From: Mycolicibacterium setense
GTDB lineage: Bacteria > Actinomycetota > Actinomycetes > Mycobacteriales > Mycobacteriaceae
Reading direction: 5' to 3'
Assembly: GCF_000805385.1 (NCBI RefSeq)
Contig: NZ_JTJW01000006.1
Span: 868,001 to 932,000, forward strand
Length of the DNA stretch: 64,000 nucleotides
The notes beneath the pieces are model-generated. The model saw only the letters and a list, made by a program, of their open reading frames with translations. It searched no databases and was not told where the DNA came from. Position 1 is the first letter of the stretch. The number at the start of each line of letters is the position of its first letter. Both the position numbers and the translations under genes were made by a program. Positions 43,764 through 56,740 of the stretch are shown here, piece by piece.

Positions 43764-46454
43764 GTGCAGACACACGAGATCAGGAAGCGCTTCCTCGATC
43801 ACTACGTGAAGGCGGGCCACACTGAGGTGCCCAGCGCCTCGGTGATCCTCGACGACCCGAACTTGCTGTTCGTCAACGCCGGCATGGTTCAGTTCGTGCC
43901 CTATTTCCTCGGCGCGCGCACCCCGCCGTGGGACCGGGCCACCAGCGTCCAGAAGTGCATCCGGACGCCGGATATCGACGAGGTGGGCATCACCACCCGG
44001 CACAACACCTTCTTCCAGATGGCGGGCAACTTCTCGTTCGGCGACTATTTCAAGAAGGGCGCCATCGAGCTCGCCTGGAGCTTGCTGACCAACCCCGTGT
44101 CCGAGGGCGGCTACGGGTTCGATCCGGAAAAACTGTGGGCAACGGTCTATCTGGACGACGACGAGGCGATCGAGCTGTGGCAGGAAGTCGCCGGCCTGCC
44201 CGCCGAGCGCATCCAGCGCCGGGGCATGGCCGACAACTACTGGTCGATGGGCATCCCGGGGCCGTGCGGCCCCTCCTCGGAGATCTACTACGACCGCGGC
44301 CCGGAATACGGCGTCGACGGTGGCCCGGTCGCCAACGAAGACCGCTATATCGAGATCTGGAATCTCGTGTTCATGCAGAACGAGCGCGGCGAGGGCACCT
44401 CGAAAGAGGATTACGAGATCCTCGGGCCGCTGCCACGCAAGAACATCGACACCGGGATGGGCATCGAGCGCGTCGCCTGCCTGCTGCAGGGCGTGGACAA
44501 CGTCTACGAGACGGACCTGCTGCGCCCGGTGATCGACGCGGTCGCGGCCGTGTCGCCCCGTGGGTACGGCAAAGGCAGCCACGAGGACGACGTGCGTTAC
44601 CGCATCATCGCCGACCACACGCGCACCGCGGCGATCATCATCGGCGACGGTGTCAGCCCCGGCAACGAGGGCCGCGGGTACGTGCTGCGAAGGCTGCTGC
44701 GGCGAATCATCCGCGCCGCCAAGCTGCTCGGCGTCGACCAGCCGATCATGGCCGAGCTGATGGTCACCGTCCGGGACGCCATGGGCCCGTCCTACCCGGA
44801 ACTGGTCGCCGATTTCGATCGGATCCAGCGCATCGCGGTGGCCGAGGAAACGGCGTTCAACCGCACCCTGGTGTCGGGTTCGCGGCTGTTCGACGACGCC
44901 GCGGCCGCGACGAAGAAATCGGGAGCCACCGTGCTGTCGGGCAGTGACGCGTTCACCCTGCACGACACCTATGGCTTCCCGATCGACCTCACCCTGGAAA
45001 TGGCGGCCGAGGCCGGTCTGTCCGTGGACGAGCAGGGTTTCCGGACGTTGATGGCCGAGCAGCGTCAACGCGCCAAGGCGGACGCGGCCGCGCGCAAGCA
45101 GGCCCACACCGATCTCTCGGCGTACCGTGAGCTGGTCGACGCCGGCCCCACCGAGTTCACCGGCTTCGACGAATTGTCCACTGAAGCAAGGATTCTCGGC
45201 ATCTTCGTGGACGGCAAGCGGGTCCCGGTGGTGACCCACGACGGGCTGGATGCCGATCGGGTCGAGCTCATCCTGGACCGCACCCCGTTCTACGCCGAGG
45301 CGGGCGGCCAGATCGCAGACGAAGGCGCCATCACGGGCACCGGGTCGTCGGCCACCGCCAAGGCGGCTGTCACCGATGTGCAGAAGATCGCCAAAACCTT
45401 GTGGGCGCACCGCGTATCGGTCGAGTCCGGGGAGTTCGTCGAGGGCGACACCGTCGTCGCGGCAGTGGACCCCAAGTGGCGCCACGGCGCCACCCAGGGG
45501 CACTCGGGTACCCATATGGTGCACGCGGCGCTGCGACAGGTGCTGGGCCCCAGCGCCGTTCAGGCCGGCTCGCTGAACCGTCCCGGCTACCTGCGGTTCG
45601 ATTTCAACTGGCAGGGCGCGCTCACCGACGACCAGCGCTCCCAGATCGAGGAAGTCACCAACCAGGCCGTCGAGGCCGACTACGAGGTGAACACCTTTGT
45701 CACCGCACTCGACAAGGCCAAGGCGATGGGCGCGATGGCCATGTTCGGTGAGAACTATCCCGATCAGGTCCGGGTGGTGGAGATCGGCGGGCCGTTCTCG
45801 CTGGAGCTCTGCGGCGGTACCCACGTGCACAACTCGGCCCAGATCGGCCCGGTCACGATCCTCGGGGAATCGTCCGTCGGCTCCGGTGTCCGCCGGGTCG
45901 AGGCCTACGTGGGCCTGGAATCCTTCCGGCACCTGACCAAGGAGCGCGCCCTGATGGCAGGCCTGGCCTCGTCGCTCAAAGTGCCCTCCGAAGAGGTCCC
46001 CGCGCGGGTGGCGAACCTGGTCGAACGGCTCAAGGCGGCCGAGAAGGAACTGGACAAGGTGCGGCTGGCCAACGCGCGGGCCGCTGCGGCCAACGCCGCC
46101 GCGGGCGCGGAGACCATCGGCAAGGTCCGGGTCGTCGCACAACGGATGGCCGGCGGCATGTCGGCCGGTGATCTGCGCAGCCTGATCGGCGACATCCGCG
46201 GCAAGCTCGGTTCCGACCCGGCGGTCGTGGCACTGATCGCCGAGGGCGAGAACGACGCGGTGCCCTTCGTGGTGGCGGTCAACCCCGCCGCCCAGGACCT
46301 GGGGCTGCGCGCCAACGAGTTGGTCAAACCGTTCGGCGCCGCGGTCAACGGCCGCGGGGGCGGCAAGGCGGACATGGCACAAGGTTCCGGTAAGGGGGCG
46401 GCGGGTATCGACGCGGCATTGGCCGCGCTGCGCGCCGAGATCGGCCGGGGCTAG
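43764..46454 (+). CDS. alaS: alanyl-tRNA synthetase
   Basis: An 896-residue enzyme that charges tRNA with alanine. The N-terminal class II core contains [24 protein letters not shown]-like [17 protein letters not shown] and [17 protein letters not shown]. The editing domain has [16 protein letters not shown] and [13 protein letters not shown] zinc residues, and the C-terminal C-Ala domain ends [15 protein letters not shown] 43764 gives [10 protein letters not shown], the normal N-terminus. It starts an operon with ruvX, mltG and aroE. Confidence 0.97.
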   Translation: MQTHEIRKRFLDHYVKAGHTEVPSASVILDDPNLLFVNAGMVQFVPYFLGARTPPWDRATSVQKCIRTPDIDEVGITTRHNTFFQMAGNFSFGDYFKKGAIELAWSLLTNPVSEGGYGFDPEKLWATVYLDDDEAIELWQEVAGLPAERIQRRGMADNYWSMGIPGPCGPSSEIYYDRGPEYGVDGGPVANEDRYIEIWNLVFMQNERGEGTSKEDYEILGPLPRKNIDTGMGIERVACLLQGVDNVYETDLLRPVIDAVAAVSPRGYGKGSHEDDVRYRIIADHTRTAAIIIGDGVSPGNEGRGYVLRRLLRRIIRAAKLLGVDQPIMAELMVTVRDAMGPSYPELVADFDRIQRIAVAEETAFNRTLVSGSRLFDDAAAATKKSGATVLSGSDAFTLHDTYGFPIDLTLEMAAEAGLSVDEQGFRTLMAEQRQRAKADAAARKQAHTDLSAYRELVDAGPTEFTGFDELSTEARILGIFVDGKRVPVVTHDGLDADRVELILDRTPFYAEAGGQIADEGAITGTGSSATAKAAVTDVQKIAKTLWAHRVSVESGEFVEGDTVVAAVDPKWRHGATQGHSGTHMVHAALRQVLGPSAVQAGSLNRPGYLRFDFNWQGALTDDQRSQIEEVTNQAVEADYEVNTFVTALDKAKAMGAMAMFGENYPDQVRVVEIGGPFSLELCGGTHVHNSAQIGPVTILGESSVGSGVRRVEAYVGLESFRHLTKERALMAGLASSLKVPSEEVPARVANLVERLKAAEKELDKVRLANARAAAANAAAGAETIGKVRVVAQRMAGGMSAGDLRSLIGDIRGKLGSDPAVVALIAEGENDAVPFVVAVNPAAQDLGLRANELVKPFGAAVNGRGGGKADMAQGSGKGAAGIDAALAALRAEIGRG

Positions 46455-46458
46455 CTTC

Positions 46459-46977
46459 GTGTCCGACACGGTCGATGACCGGCTACCGGACCGCCCAGGG
46501 GACGACGACCCCGGACGCGGGCGGCGCATCGGCATCGACGTCGGCACCGTTCGGATCGGCGTGGCCAGTTGTGATCCCGACGGGATCCTGGCCACCCCGG
46601 TCGAGACCGTACAGCGGGACAAACGAGACCGCTCGGGCAAGCACCTGCGCAGACTGGTGGCCCTGATCGGTGAGTACGAGGCCGTCGAGGTCGTCGTCGG
46701 GCTGCCACGCACGCTCGCCGACCGGGCCGGCACCTCAGCCGTTGACGCCGTCGAACTGGCTGATCTGCTGGCCCGCCGGATCGCGCCGATACCGGTGCGG
46801 TTGGCCGACGAGCGGCTCACTACTGTTTCGGCACAACGATCGTTGCGCGAAGCGGGGGTCCGGGCAAAGGGACAGAAAGCGATGATCGACCAGGCCGCTG
46901 CGGTGGGCATTCTGCAGAGCTGGCTGGATCAGCGACGTGCGGCTCTGGCTGCGCGCAGAGAGGGCATGGATGGCTGA
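46459..46977 (+). CDS. ruvX: Holliday junction resolvase-like RuvX/YqgF
   Basis: A 172-residue RNase H-fold protein: [22 protein letters not shown] is the first catalytic Asp strand, [14 protein letters not shown] the second and [20 protein letters not shown] the third; the catalytic Asp near the end is in [14 protein letters not shown]. Proposed 16S rRNA 5'-processing or junction resolvase. GTG 46459 starts four bases after alaS. It overlaps mltG. Confidence 0.93.
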   Translation: MSDTVDDRLPDRPGDDDPGRGRRIGIDVGTVRIGVASCDPDGILATPVETVQRDKRDRSGKHLRRLVALIGEYEAVEVVVGLPRTLADRAGTSAVDAVELADLLARRIAPIPVRLADERLTTVSAQRSLREAGVRAKGQKAMIDQAAAVGILQSWLDQRRAALAARREGMDG

Positions 46978-48214
46978 GAAGTGGGGTGCCGACAAAGCGA
47001 AGCCCGAGGCGATCGGACCACCGCGGCGTGGACTGAGCAAGGCCGAGCGGGCCCGCAAAGCGCGCAACGACCGTAAGCGACGCACGACCCGGGGCTTGTC
47101 CATCGCAGCACTCATCGTGGTGGTGATCGGCACGGTGTTCCTGGGTTCCAAGCTGTGGCACAGCATGTCCGGAACCGCCAACGACTACGCGGGTGACGGT
47201 GTGGCCGATGTCGTCATCCAGGTCCACGACGGCGATTCCACGACAGCCATCGCCAAGACCCTGCAGAACAAGAAAGTGGTCGCCACAGTCAAGGCCTTCG
47301 TCGACGCGGCGGACCAGAACGAGGCGATCTCCGCGATCCAGCCCGGCTTCTACAAACTGCGCACCGAAATCCCGGCAGCCAATGCTGTTGAGCGCCTGGC
47401 GGATCCGGAGAGCCGGGTAGGCAAGCTGACAATCCCGGAAGGGCGTCAGCTCGACGACATCTCCGACGTCAAGACCAAAGCCGTCACCGACGGCGTCTTC
47501 ACGCTGATCTCGCAGGCCTCCTGCGTCGAACTCGACGGTACGAAACGCTGCATACCGGTGGACGAGCTTCGGGCGGCCGCACAGTCCGCACCGCCGGCCG
47601 CGCTGGCCGTGCCCGACTGGGCCGTCGCTCCGGTTTCGGCGATGCCCAACGATCACCGGCGCCTTGAGGGCCTGATCGCGCCGGGCACCTGGAACGTCGA
47701 CCCCGCGGGCACGGCGCAGGACATCCTGTCCACCCTCATCGCAGGCAGCGCCACCCTCTACACCCAGAGCGGCCTGCTCGACACCGCTGCGGCAATGCAG
47801 ATGTCGCCGTACCAGATCCTCACCGTCGGCTCCCTGGTGCAGCGCGAGGCCAAGCCGCAGGACTTCGCCAAAGTGGCCCGCGTGATCTACAACCGGCTGG
47901 CCGAGCATCGCAAGCTGGAGTTCGACTCGACCGTCAACTATCCGCTGGATCGCCAGGAAGTCGCGACAACCGATGACGACCGGGCCAAGACGACCCCGTG
48001 GAATACCTATATGAGTCAAGGGCTTCCGCAGACTCCGATCTGTTCGCCCGGCCTCGATGCGCTGACTGCGGCCGAGCGGCCGGCGGAGGGGGACTGGCTG
48101 TACTTCGTGACCGTCGACCTGCAGGGCACCACACTGTTCACCCGCGACTACGACGAGCACCTGGCCAATATCGAACAGGCGCAGCACAACGGTGTCCTCG
48201 ACAGTGCCCGATAG
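46970..48214 (+). CDS. mltG: endolytic murein transglycosylase MltG (YceG family)
   Basis: A 414-residue inner-membrane protein that cuts nascent glycan strands. The basic cytoplasmic N-terminus (~40 residues) is followed by one transmembrane helix ([19 protein letters not shown]), a LysM-like domain, then the catalytic YceG domain with the Glu in [20 protein letters not shown] and conserved [17 protein letters not shown] and [17 protein letters not shown] 46970 lies inside the end of ruvX. The gene overlaps aroE by 23 bases. Confidence 0.93.
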   Translation: MAEKWGADKAKPEAIGPPRRGLSKAERARKARNDRKRRTTRGLSIAALIVVVIGTVFLGSKLWHSMSGTANDYAGDGVADVVIQVHDGDSTTAIAKTLQNKKVVATVKAFVDAADQNEAISAIQPGFYKLRTEIPAANAVERLADPESRVGKLTIPEGRQLDDISDVKTKAVTDGVFTLISQASCVELDGTKRCIPVDELRAAAQSAPPAALAVPDWAVAPVSAMPNDHRRLEGLIAPGTWNVDPAGTAQDILSTLIAGSATLYTQSGLLDTAAAMQMSPYQILTVGSLVQREAKPQDFAKVARVIYNRLAEHRKLEFDSTVNYPLDRQEVATTDDDRAKTTPWNTYMSQGLPQTPICSPGLDALTAAERPAEGDWLYFVTVDLQGTTLFTRDYDEHLANIEQAQHNGVLDSAR

Positions 48215-49043
48215 GCGGCCCGCCGCCGTGCCAGGTAGGCAAGACACAGGAGGCCGCCGCGCGGCTGTTCTCGGCTCCCCGATCGCCCACTCACGCTCGC
48301 CGCAATTGCATCTGGCCGCGTACAAGGCGCTTGGCCTGACGTCGTGGACGTATGAGCGCATCGAATGCACGGCCGAACAACTGCCGGGGTTCGTCGGCGC
48401 CCTCGGCCCGGAATGGGTCGGCCTGTCGGTCACCATGCCGGGCAAGTTCGCCGCCCTGGAGTTCGCCGACGAACGCACCGCGCGCGCCGAGCTGGTGGGC
48501 TCGGCCAACACGCTGCTCCGGATGTCCACCGGCGGCTGGCGCGCCGACAACACCGATATCGACGGGGTGGTGGGCGCGCTCGGGACGGCCGGCGACTCCG
48601 CACTGGTGATCGGGTCGGGCGGCACCGCACCGGCCGCCGTGGTGGCACTGGCAGAGCTCGGCGTGCAGCGGATCACCATCGTCGCCCGCGACGAGGGCAA
48701 GGCGTCGCGGTTGGTGGACTTGGTCGGCCGATGTGGAGCACAGGGCAGCTGGTGCGACATCGGCAGTAAAGAATTGGCCGACGCGGCGGCCACCGCGGAC
48801 GCGGCGGTCAGCACCATCCCGGCCGAGGCGGCCGCCGCCTACGCGGGCACGCTGGCCGTAGTGCCCCGTGTGCTCGACGCCATCTACGACCCCTGGCCGA
48901 CACCACTGGCCGCGGCGGTCGATGCGGCGGGCGGTGAGGCGATCAACGGGATACAGATGCTGCTGAATCAGGCTTTCGCCCAGGTGGAGCAGTTCACCGG
49001 GATGCCTGCTCCCAAGGAGGCGATGCGCGCCGCGTTGGGCTGA
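48192..49043 (+). CDS. aroE: shikimate 5-dehydrogenase
   Basis: A 283-residue enzyme that reduces 3-dehydroshikimate to shikimate with NADPH. AVLGSPIAHSRSPQLHLAAYKALGL (described) and LSVTMPGKFAALEFAD hold the substrate Ser and catalytic Lys. NTDIDGVVGAL follows, and the NADP loop is VIGSGGTAPAAVVALA. GTG 48192 adds an N-terminal extension of ~25 residues; GTG 48228 is a possible shorter start. It is last in the alaS-ruvX-mltG-aroE unit. Confidence 0.93.
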   Translation: MSSTVPDRRPAAVPGRQDTGGRRAAVLGSPIAHSRSPQLHLAAYKALGLTSWTYERIECTAEQLPGFVGALGPEWVGLSVTMPGKFAALEFADERTARAELVGSANTLLRMSTGGWRADNTDIDGVVGALGTAGDSALVIGSGGTAPAAVVALAELGVQRITIVARDEGKASRLVDLVGRCGAQGSWCDIGSKELADAAATADAAVSTIPAEAAAAYAGTLAVVPRVLDAIYDPWPTPLAAAVDAAGGEAINGIQMLLNQAFAQVEQFTGMPAPKEAMRAALG

Positions 49044-49047
49044 GCCG

Positions 49048-50031
49048 TCACGGGGCGAACGTTCCCCGGTGGTAGGAGCTGTGGAGGTATTCCTTGGATC
49101 CGACCAGGCGCGCCAGCGGGGTCTGGACCGTGTCCTCGGCGTCCACCATCTCGGCGATCGAGGCCAGGTCGTATCTCGGACACCAGCCCAGATCGGCACG
49201 GGCCAGGGTGTTGTCGTAGACACGGTCGATGCGTGCGGGGAAGCGCCAACCGCGCCGCGCCCAGACCTCGGCGACCCGGGGAGCCCGCCGGGCGAAGACC
49301 CCGGCCGCATCTGTCCGCAACTGCGCCAGGTCTTGTGGCAGGAACGGTGTCGTGGCCGAGACGATGTAGCGGCCGAACCCTATTCGCTCGGCCGCGGCCG
49401 CGGCCAGCAGATGCGCCTCGACGGCGTCCTCCAACGCAACGCGACGGGTCGCGTATTCATCGGCCTTGACGTTGGCGTCGTTCCGGCCCTCCTGGGCATC
49501 GGGCCTGTCGTCGCCTTCGGGGAAGAACCGTGCCACGCGCAGCACCACGCACGGCAACCCATGGTTTCGCTGGGCCAGCTGACACAGATCCTCGGCCGCG
49601 GCCTTCGTCGCGCCGTACATGTTCTTGGGCACCGGTGTCACCGACTCGTCGATCCAGGCCGCCGGTTGCTGAGCATCGGGTACCAATGCATCGCCGAAAA
49701 CCGTTGTGGAAGAAGACATCACGAATGCGCGCACGCCTGAGTCCGCAGCCGCCTCCAACAGCGACAGGGTTCCGCTGACATTCGTGTCGATGAAAGCCTG
49801 CCCGGGCACGAACGCCAGCTGCGGCTTGTGCAGCGTCGCAGTGTGCAGCACCACGTCGGCGCCCGCCATCGCCGCCCGGACCGCTCCGGGATCGGTGACA
49901 GAACCGACCCGGTCAGTCCACGGCGACGGCCGGATGTCCATTCCCGCGACATCCTCACCGCGGGCGCGGAGGGTGCGGACGATCGCCTCACCGAGGTGGC
50001 CGGAACTGCCGGTGACCAATGTGCGCACCAC
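49048..50031 (-). CDS. NAD-dependent epimerase/dehydratase
   Basis: A 327-residue extended SDR. The Rossmann loop is LVTGSSGHLGEAIVRTLRARGEDVAGMD; the active-site Tyr/Lys is in MYGATKAAAEDL; SVTDPGAVRAAMAGADVVLHTAT follows. It probably acts on a sugar nucleotide or related substrate; specificity is unknown. It lies convergent with aroE and divergent from the LLM gene. Genes in this position are not part of the M. tuberculosis aro block and may be a local addition. Confidence 0.8.
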   Translation of the reverse strand: MVRTLVTGSSGHLGEAIVRTLRARGEDVAGMDIRPSPWTDRVGSVTDPGAVRAAMAGADVVLHTATLHKPQLAFVPGQAFIDTNVSGTLSLLEAAADSGVRAFVMSSSTTVFGDALVPDAQQPAAWIDESVTPVPKNMYGATKAAAEDLCQLAQRNHGLPCVVLRVARFFPEGDDRPDAQEGRNDANVKADEYATRRVALEDAVEAHLLAAAAAERIGFGRYIVSATTPFLPQDLAQLRTDAAGVFARRAPRVAEVWARRGWRFPARIDRVYDNTLARADLGWCPRYDLASIAEMVDAEDTVQTPLARLVGSKEYLHSSYHRGTFAP

Positions 50032-50097
50032 TCGACCGTGTCATACCGCCGCAAGCGATTTTCCGGGCGGGCGCGGGGCAACCGTAGGGTGGCGACC

Positions 50098-50979
50098 ATG
50101 ACCCGACCCGGCTCGCTGCCCCGTGTGGGGGTGGTCTTTCGCCCCGACTGTTCGCCCGCGGCCCTGCCCCGCAGTGCGGTCGCCGCGGAGCGGGCCGGCA
50201 TCGACGAACTCTGGCTGTGGGAGGACTGCTTCCTGCAAGGTGGTATCGCCCAGGCGGCGGTCGCGCTGTCCGCCAGTGAGACGGTGACCGTCGGTATCGG
50301 TGTGCTCCCCGCGCCGCTGCGCAACGTGGTGTCCACGGCGATGGAGATCGCGACGCTGGCCACCGTTTTTCCCGGCCGGATCCGGGTCGGCATCGGCCAC
50401 GGGGTGCAGGCCTGGATGCGACAGGCCGGGGCAGCGGTGCCGTCCCCGCTCACACTGTTGCGCGAGTACCACGGTGCGCTGAGGCGATTGCTCGCCGGCG
50501 AGTTGGTCAGCACCGAGGGCCGGTTCGTGCGTCTCGACGGTGTCCGACTGGATTGGGTTCCGCAGCAACCGGTTCCGGTACTGATCGGCGGCACCGGTCC
50601 GAAAACTCTGCGGCTTGCCGGCGAGATCGCCGACGGCGTCATCGTCGACAGCCTGAACACGCCGGACTCCGCCCGGGAATCGTTGGATCACGTCGCCGCC
50701 GGGCAGGCCGGCCGCGACGGCGCCGCGGATTTCGCGACGGTGCAGTACCTCGCGTGCGTGCCCGGCACCTCCGGGCGGCAACGTCTCGACGACGAGGCGG
50801 TGAAGCGGGGAGTGGCGTTCGGCGCGTACGGCGTGGGCGGGACGGTCGGCGAGATCACCGCGGCGGCGTCCGCCTATCCCGCCCAGACCCTGGTGTTCCA
50901 ACCGTTGGGGCCGGATGTCGATTTCGCTGGATTCGCCGACACCGTGGGTGAGGTGGCGAGCGCGTTGCGGACGCTCTGA
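50098..50979 (+). CDS. LLM-class F420-dependent oxidoreductase
   Basis: A 293-residue luciferase-like protein: [36 protein letters not shown] (described), [40 protein letters not shown] and [20 protein letters not shown] are typical blocks. Expected cofactor is F420 in mycobacteria. ATG 50098. Not related in context to the LLM at 4043. Confidence 0.85.
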   Translation: MTRPGSLPRVGVVFRPDCSPAALPRSAVAAERAGIDELWLWEDCFLQGGIAQAAVALSASETVTVGIGVLPAPLRNVVSTAMEIATLATVFPGRIRVGIGHGVQAWMRQAGAAVPSPLTLLREYHGALRRLLAGELVSTEGRFVRLDGVRLDWVPQQPVPVLIGGTGPKTLRLAGEIADGVIVDSLNTPDSARESLDHVAAGQAGRDGAADFATVQYLACVPGTSGRQRLDDEAVKRGVAFGAYGVGGTVGEITAAASAYPAQTLVFQPLGPDVDFAGFADTVGEVASALRTL

Positions 50980-51027
50980 GGCTTCGAAGAGGCGCATTCG
51001 GGGGTCACCGGTCGCGCTTAGCCTCGG

Positions 51028-51462
51028 TTGGTGGGGGTGGGGGTGGGGGTCGTGGCCGTCGGTGTGGGCTGGTTGGTGGCCCTGAGCGTGTTCGACATCC
51101 GGGACCGGCGATTGCCGAACTGGCTGACCCTTCCCGGCGCGCTGCTGGTTCTGGTGGTGGCGGCATCGGCGGGACGTGGTCCGGCCGCGCTGGCCGGCGC
51201 CGCGGCGTTGTCGGCGCTGTATCTGGCGGTGCATTTGGTGTCGCCGCGGGCCATGGGCGGCGGCGACGTCAAACTCGCGGTCGGACTCGGCGCGATGACC
51301 GGGGCATTCGGTGCCGACGTGTGGCTGCTGGCCGCGCTGGCCGCACCCCTGCTCACCGCGGGCCTCGCCGTCGGCGCCGCCGTCCGCGGTGTGCGCACGG
51401 TGGCGCACGGGCCGTCGATGTGTGTGGCCAGTGCGGTCGCGGTCGCCGTGGCGCTGGTGTGA
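51028..51462 (+). CDS. A24 prepilin-peptidase-like membrane protein (Rv2551c-like)
   Basis: A 144-residue protein with four or five hydrophobic segments. [22 protein letters not shown] carries the first catalytic Asp of type IV prepilin peptidases, and [19 protein letters not shown] the second (GGGD). It lacks the N-terminal methylase domain and is therefore a peptidase-only form. Mycobacteria lack classical type IV pili, so its substrate may be a Flp/Tad-like pilin. TTG 51028 or GTG 51031 start. Confidence 0.85.
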   Translation: MVGVGVGVVAVGVGWLVALSVFDIRDRRLPNWLTLPGALLVLVVAASAGRGPAALAGAAALSALYLAVHLVSPRAMGGGDVKLAVGLGAMTGAFGADVWLLAALAAPLLTAGLAVGAAVRGVRTVAHGPSMCVASAVAVAVALV

Positions 51463-51546
51463 CCGACGGCCCGAATTGGTGCTCAGCGCACCCGAAATCC
51501 GTCGTTACGCTCATCACCGATGGCCAGTCGTCCCGGGGGGATTCGC

Positions 51547-51909
51547 ATGACACAACCGCACTTGCAACAGACCGCGCAGCATTACCCGGCACCGCCCGCG
51601 GTTCCGGTTTTTCGCGTGGAGACGATGCGGCACACCGGCTTGCTGATCCTGTGGTTCAACCAGACCCGCACGGTGACGGGGACCGCCGAACAGTGCGAGG
51701 CCGCATTGACCAGCGCTCAGCGGCACAATCTCGTCCTGGGCTGGTGGAGCTTCCTGTCGATCCTGTTCATGAACTGGCTCTCACTGCTGCACAACGCGGG
51801 TGCGCGGGCCAAACTGCGCAAGGAAGTCGAGCAGGCGCAGGCCTACGCGCAGTGGTGGTACCAGTACGGGCAGCACCAGAACGCACCGCAGCAACCGCAA
51901 CGGCAGTAG
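51547..51909 (+). CDS. hypothetical membrane protein
   Basis: A 120-residue protein. The N-terminal ~55 residues hold a Gln/Pro-rich leader and a short domain ([26 protein letters not shown]); a hydrophobic segment [21 protein letters not shown] (residues ~64-84) is followed by a charged, Gln-rich tail. ATG 51547 is chosen since the frame from 51520 lacks a ribosome site. Function unknown; conserved position upstream of aroC. Confidence 0.65.
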   Translation: MTQPHLQQTAQHYPAPPAVPVFRVETMRHTGLLILWFNQTRTVTGTAEQCEAALTSAQRHNLVLGWWSFLSILFMNWLSLLHNAGARAKLRKEVEQAQAYAQWWYQYGQHQNAPQQPQRQ

Positions 51910-51974
51910 GTCGCGTTCGTCACGATCGACCACGGATTTCGGGAGGCAAACCCCGACGTGGGAGAATGACACCC

Positions 51975-53173
51975 GTGTTGCGTTGGACCACAGCTGGTGA
52001 ATCCCACGGCCGCGCCCTGGTGGCCATGCTCGAAGGGATGGTTGCCGGCGTGCCCATCACCTCCGAGGAGATCGGGGCACAGCTCAAGCGTCGTCGCCTC
52101 GGCTATGGCCGTGGTGCCCGGATGAAGTTCGAACAGGACCAGGTCACCATGCTGGCCGGGGTCCGGCACGGCGCCACCCTGGGCGGGCCGATCGCCATCG
52201 AGATCGGCAACACCGAGTGGCCCAAGTGGGAGATCGTGATGTCTCCGGACCCGGTGGACCCCGCAGACCTCGACGTGGCCCGCAACGCTCCGCTGACCCG
52301 TCCGCGCCCCGGGCATGCCGACTACGCGGGCATGCTCAAGTACGGCTTCGACGATGCCCGCCCGGTGCTCGAGCGCGCCAGCGCCCGCGAGACCGCTGCG
52401 CGCGTGGCCGCGGGCACCGTGGCCCGAGCCTTCCTTCGCGCCGCCCTCGGTGTCGAGGTGGTCTCGCACGTGATCTCCATCGGCGCATCCAAGCCCTACG
52501 ACGGACCGCCGCCGCGGTTCTCCGATCTGGAGGCGATCGACGACAGCCCGGTCCGCGCCTTCGACAAGGACGCCGAAGCGTTGATGATCGCCGAGATCGA
52601 GGACGCCAAGAAGGATGGCGACACCCTCGGCGGTGTCGTCGAGGTCGTGGTCGAAGGCCTGCCCATCGGTTTGGGCTCGTTCACCAGCGGCGACAACCGC
52701 CTCGACAGCCAGCTGGCCGCCGCGGTGATGGGCATCCAGGCGATCAAGGGTGTGGAGATCGGCGACGGCTTCGAGACCGCGCGCCGCCGCGGCAGCGTCG
52801 CGCACGACGAGATGTACCCCGGGCCGGACGGAGTCCTGCGCTCGACGAACCGGGCCGGTGGCCTGGAAGGTGGCATGACCAACGGCCAGGCGTTGCGGGT
52901 CCGGGCCGCGATGAAGCCGATCTCGACCGTCCCGCGGGCGCTGGCCACCGTCGACATGGCGACCGGGGAGGAAGCGGTCGCGATTCACCAGCGGTCCGAC
53001 GTGTGTGCGGTGCCGGCCGCCGGTGTGGTGGTGGAGACCATGGTCGCGCTCGTGGTGGCCCGCGCCGTGCTGGAGAAGTTCGGCGGGGACTCGCTGCCCG
53101 AGACGCGGGCCAATATCGACGCCTACCTGCGCGCCGTCGCTCAGCGCGAGCCGGCGGCGCAGGCCCTGGGCTG

Positions 53174-53174
<1 letters not shown>
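51975..53174 (+). CDS. aroC: chorismate synthase
   Basis: A 399-residue FMN-dependent enzyme making chorismate from [31 protein letters not shown] (described), the [22 protein letters not shown] block and the [21 protein letters not shown]-terminal signature are all present. GTG 51975 is preferred because mycobacterial homologues begin MLRW; ATG 51966 gives three extra residues. Overlaps aroK by one base. Confidence 0.97.
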
Positions 53175-54984
<1,810 letters not shown>

Positions 54985-55024
54985 CGGCGCCTGAATTCTG
55001 CTCCGCCCTCTCGGGCGGGCGTCG

Positions 55025-55597
55025 CTACTGCTTGGGCTGGTCGGGGTAGTCGACCGGAGTGGTGGTCTCGGCGTCGGTGTTCTCCGAGGCGCCGTTGGCG
55101 GACACGGCGGCGAACACATCGGTGTCGGCACGATCGTCGGCGGCCAGGCCGTGGTGGCGTTGGCGGGGCATCGGCGGCGCCTTGCGGTCCACCAGCCAGC
55201 GGCCCACCGTCACGCCCGCGACGGCGACCAGGAACACCAGCAGCGCGGTGAACGCGGCGAACGTGGTGACCTCGTTGAGCAGGGCATCGGTGTAGAGGCT
55301 CTTGTAGAACAACCCGATGAACCACGCCACGGCGCCGCTGACGATGCCGGCGAACAAACCGGCGATCAGCCAGATCATCGCCATGTCGGCGCGCCGATCC
55401 GGGTCCGGGTTGGCGCGGGCGTCCTTCTGGCCGTCGATCAGACCCCAGATCAGCACGCCGATTCCGAACACCGTGACCAGTGCCAGGCTGAACCAGGTGG
55501 CGTTACCCGGCGAGGCGTTGATCAGTGCTCCCTGAAGTAAGCGCACTATGACCATCGCTGTTGCGAACACCACTCCGCGCAGTAACCACTTGCTCAT
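55025..55597 (-). CDS. integral membrane protein, Rv2536-like
   Basis: A 190-residue protein with four transmembrane segments: VVFATAMVIVRLLQGALIN, WFSLALVTVFGIGVLIWGLIDG, AMIWLIAGLFAGIVSGAVAWFIGL and AFTALLVFLVAVAGVTVGRWLV. The C-terminal ~45 residues are polar and acidic. Actinobacterial conserved protein (B-4DMT-like) of unknown function, in the same position as Rv2536 between aro genes and pepQ. Divergent from pepQ. Confidence 0.8.
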   Translation of the reverse strand: MSKWLLRGVVFATAMVIVRLLQGALINASPGNATWFSLALVTVFGIGVLIWGLIDGQKDARANPDPDRRADMAMIWLIAGLFAGIVSGAVAWFIGLFYKSLYTDALLNEVTTFAAFTALLVFLVAVAGVTVGRWLVDRKAPPMPRQRHHGLAADDRADTDVFAAVSANGASENTDAETTTPVDYPDQPKQ

Positions 55598-55630
55598 GGG
55601 GGCACACTGTAGCGAGTAGCGTCACAGACC

Positions 55631-56716
55631 GTGACTATTTCCCAGCGCAGGGATCGGCTGCGGCGTCGAATGGCCGAATCGGGCCTGGATGCATTGTTGG
55701 TAACTGACCTGGTCAACGTGCGTTATCTGTCCGGATTCACGGGTTCCAACGCTGCGCTGCTGGTTCTCGCCGAGGACGCCACACCGGTGCTCGCCACCGA
55801 CGGGCGCTACCGCACGCAGGCCGCGCGGCAGTCCCCGGACGCCGAGGTGGTCATCGAGCGGGCCTGCGGATCGCACCTGGCCGGCCGTGCCGCACGCTGC
55901 GGGGCGCTGCGGCTGGGTTTCGAGAGCCACGTGGTGACTGTGGACGCCTTCACCGCACTGAGGAAGGCTGCCGGCGACACCGTGGAGTGGGTGCGCGCGG
56001 CGGGCGCCGTGGAAGCCCTGCGCGAGGTCAAGGACGCCGGAGAGATCGCGATGTTGCGGTTGGCCTGCGAGGCCGCCGATGCGGCTCTCACCGACCTGGT
56101 GGAACGTGGCGGCCTGCGGCCGGGTCGCACCGAGCGCGAGGTGCGCAACGAGCTGGAAGCGCTGATGCTCGACCACGGCGCCGACGGACCGTCGTTCGAG
56201 ACGATCGTGGCGACGGGCGCGAACTCGGCCATCCCGCATCATCGGCCCACTGAGGCGGTGCTGGCCCCGGGGGACTTCGTGAAGATCGACTTCGGTGCGC
56301 TGGTCGAGGGATACCACTCCGACATGACGCGCACGTTCGTCCTGGGCCCGGCGGCCCAGTGGCAGCACGACATCTACGACCTCGTGGCCACCGCACAGCA
56401 GGCGGGACGCGAGGCGCTGGCACCCGGGGTTTCGCTGAGTGCGGTGGACACCGCATCACGCCAGGTCATCGCCGACGCCGGCTACGGCGACAACTTCGGT
56501 CACGGCCTCGGACACGGGGTCGGACTGCAGATCCACGAAGCGCCGGGAATCAATGCCGCCGCCGCCGGTACACTGCTTGCTGGCTCTGCGGTCACCGTTG
56601 AGCCAGGTGTCTACTTGCCCGATCGCGGCGGTGTCCGCATCGAGGACACCCTGGTCGTCGGAGAGGCGGCACCCGACCTGCTTACCCGGTTCCCCAAGGA
56701 ACTGGCCATTTTGTGA
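55631..56716 (+). CDS. pepQ: M24 family Xaa-Pro peptidase
   Basis: A 361-residue metallopeptidase of the creatinase/prolidase fold. The N-terminal domain opens SQRRDRLRRRMAESGLDALLV. The catalytic domain carries metal ligands in VKIDFGALVEGYHSDMTRTF (Asp pair), GHGLGHGVGLQIHEAP (His) and VTVEPGVYLP / RIEDTLVV (Glu). Probable cytoplasmic Xaa-Pro dipeptidase or aminopeptidase. GTG start. Followed 24 bp later by efp. Confidence 0.92.
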   Translation: MTISQRRDRLRRRMAESGLDALLVTDLVNVRYLSGFTGSNAALLVLAEDATPVLATDGRYRTQAARQSPDAEVVIERACGSHLAGRAARCGALRLGFESHVVTVDAFTALRKAAGDTVEWVRAAGAVEALREVKDAGEIAMLRLACEAADAALTDLVERGGLRPGRTEREVRNELEALMLDHGADGPSFETIVATGANSAIPHHRPTEAVLAPGDFVKIDFGALVEGYHSDMTRTFVLGPAAQWQHDIYDLVATAQQAGREALAPGVSLSAVDTASRQVIADAGYGDNFGHGLGHGVGLQIHEAPGINAAAAGTLLAGSAVTVEPGVYLPDRGGVRIEDTLVVGEAAPDLLTRFPKELAIL

Positions 56717-56740
56717 CAAAAGCTTAGGAGCTACACCCTC

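Noticed and set aside
43731..46910. A 1059-codon open frame on the minus strand
   Set aside because: It is the antisense shadow of alaS and ruvX. High GC leaves long antisense frames open; the composition is His/Gly/Arg-rich and has no domain.
46820..48817. A 665-codon minus-strand frame
   Set aside because: Antisense shadow of mltG and aroE.
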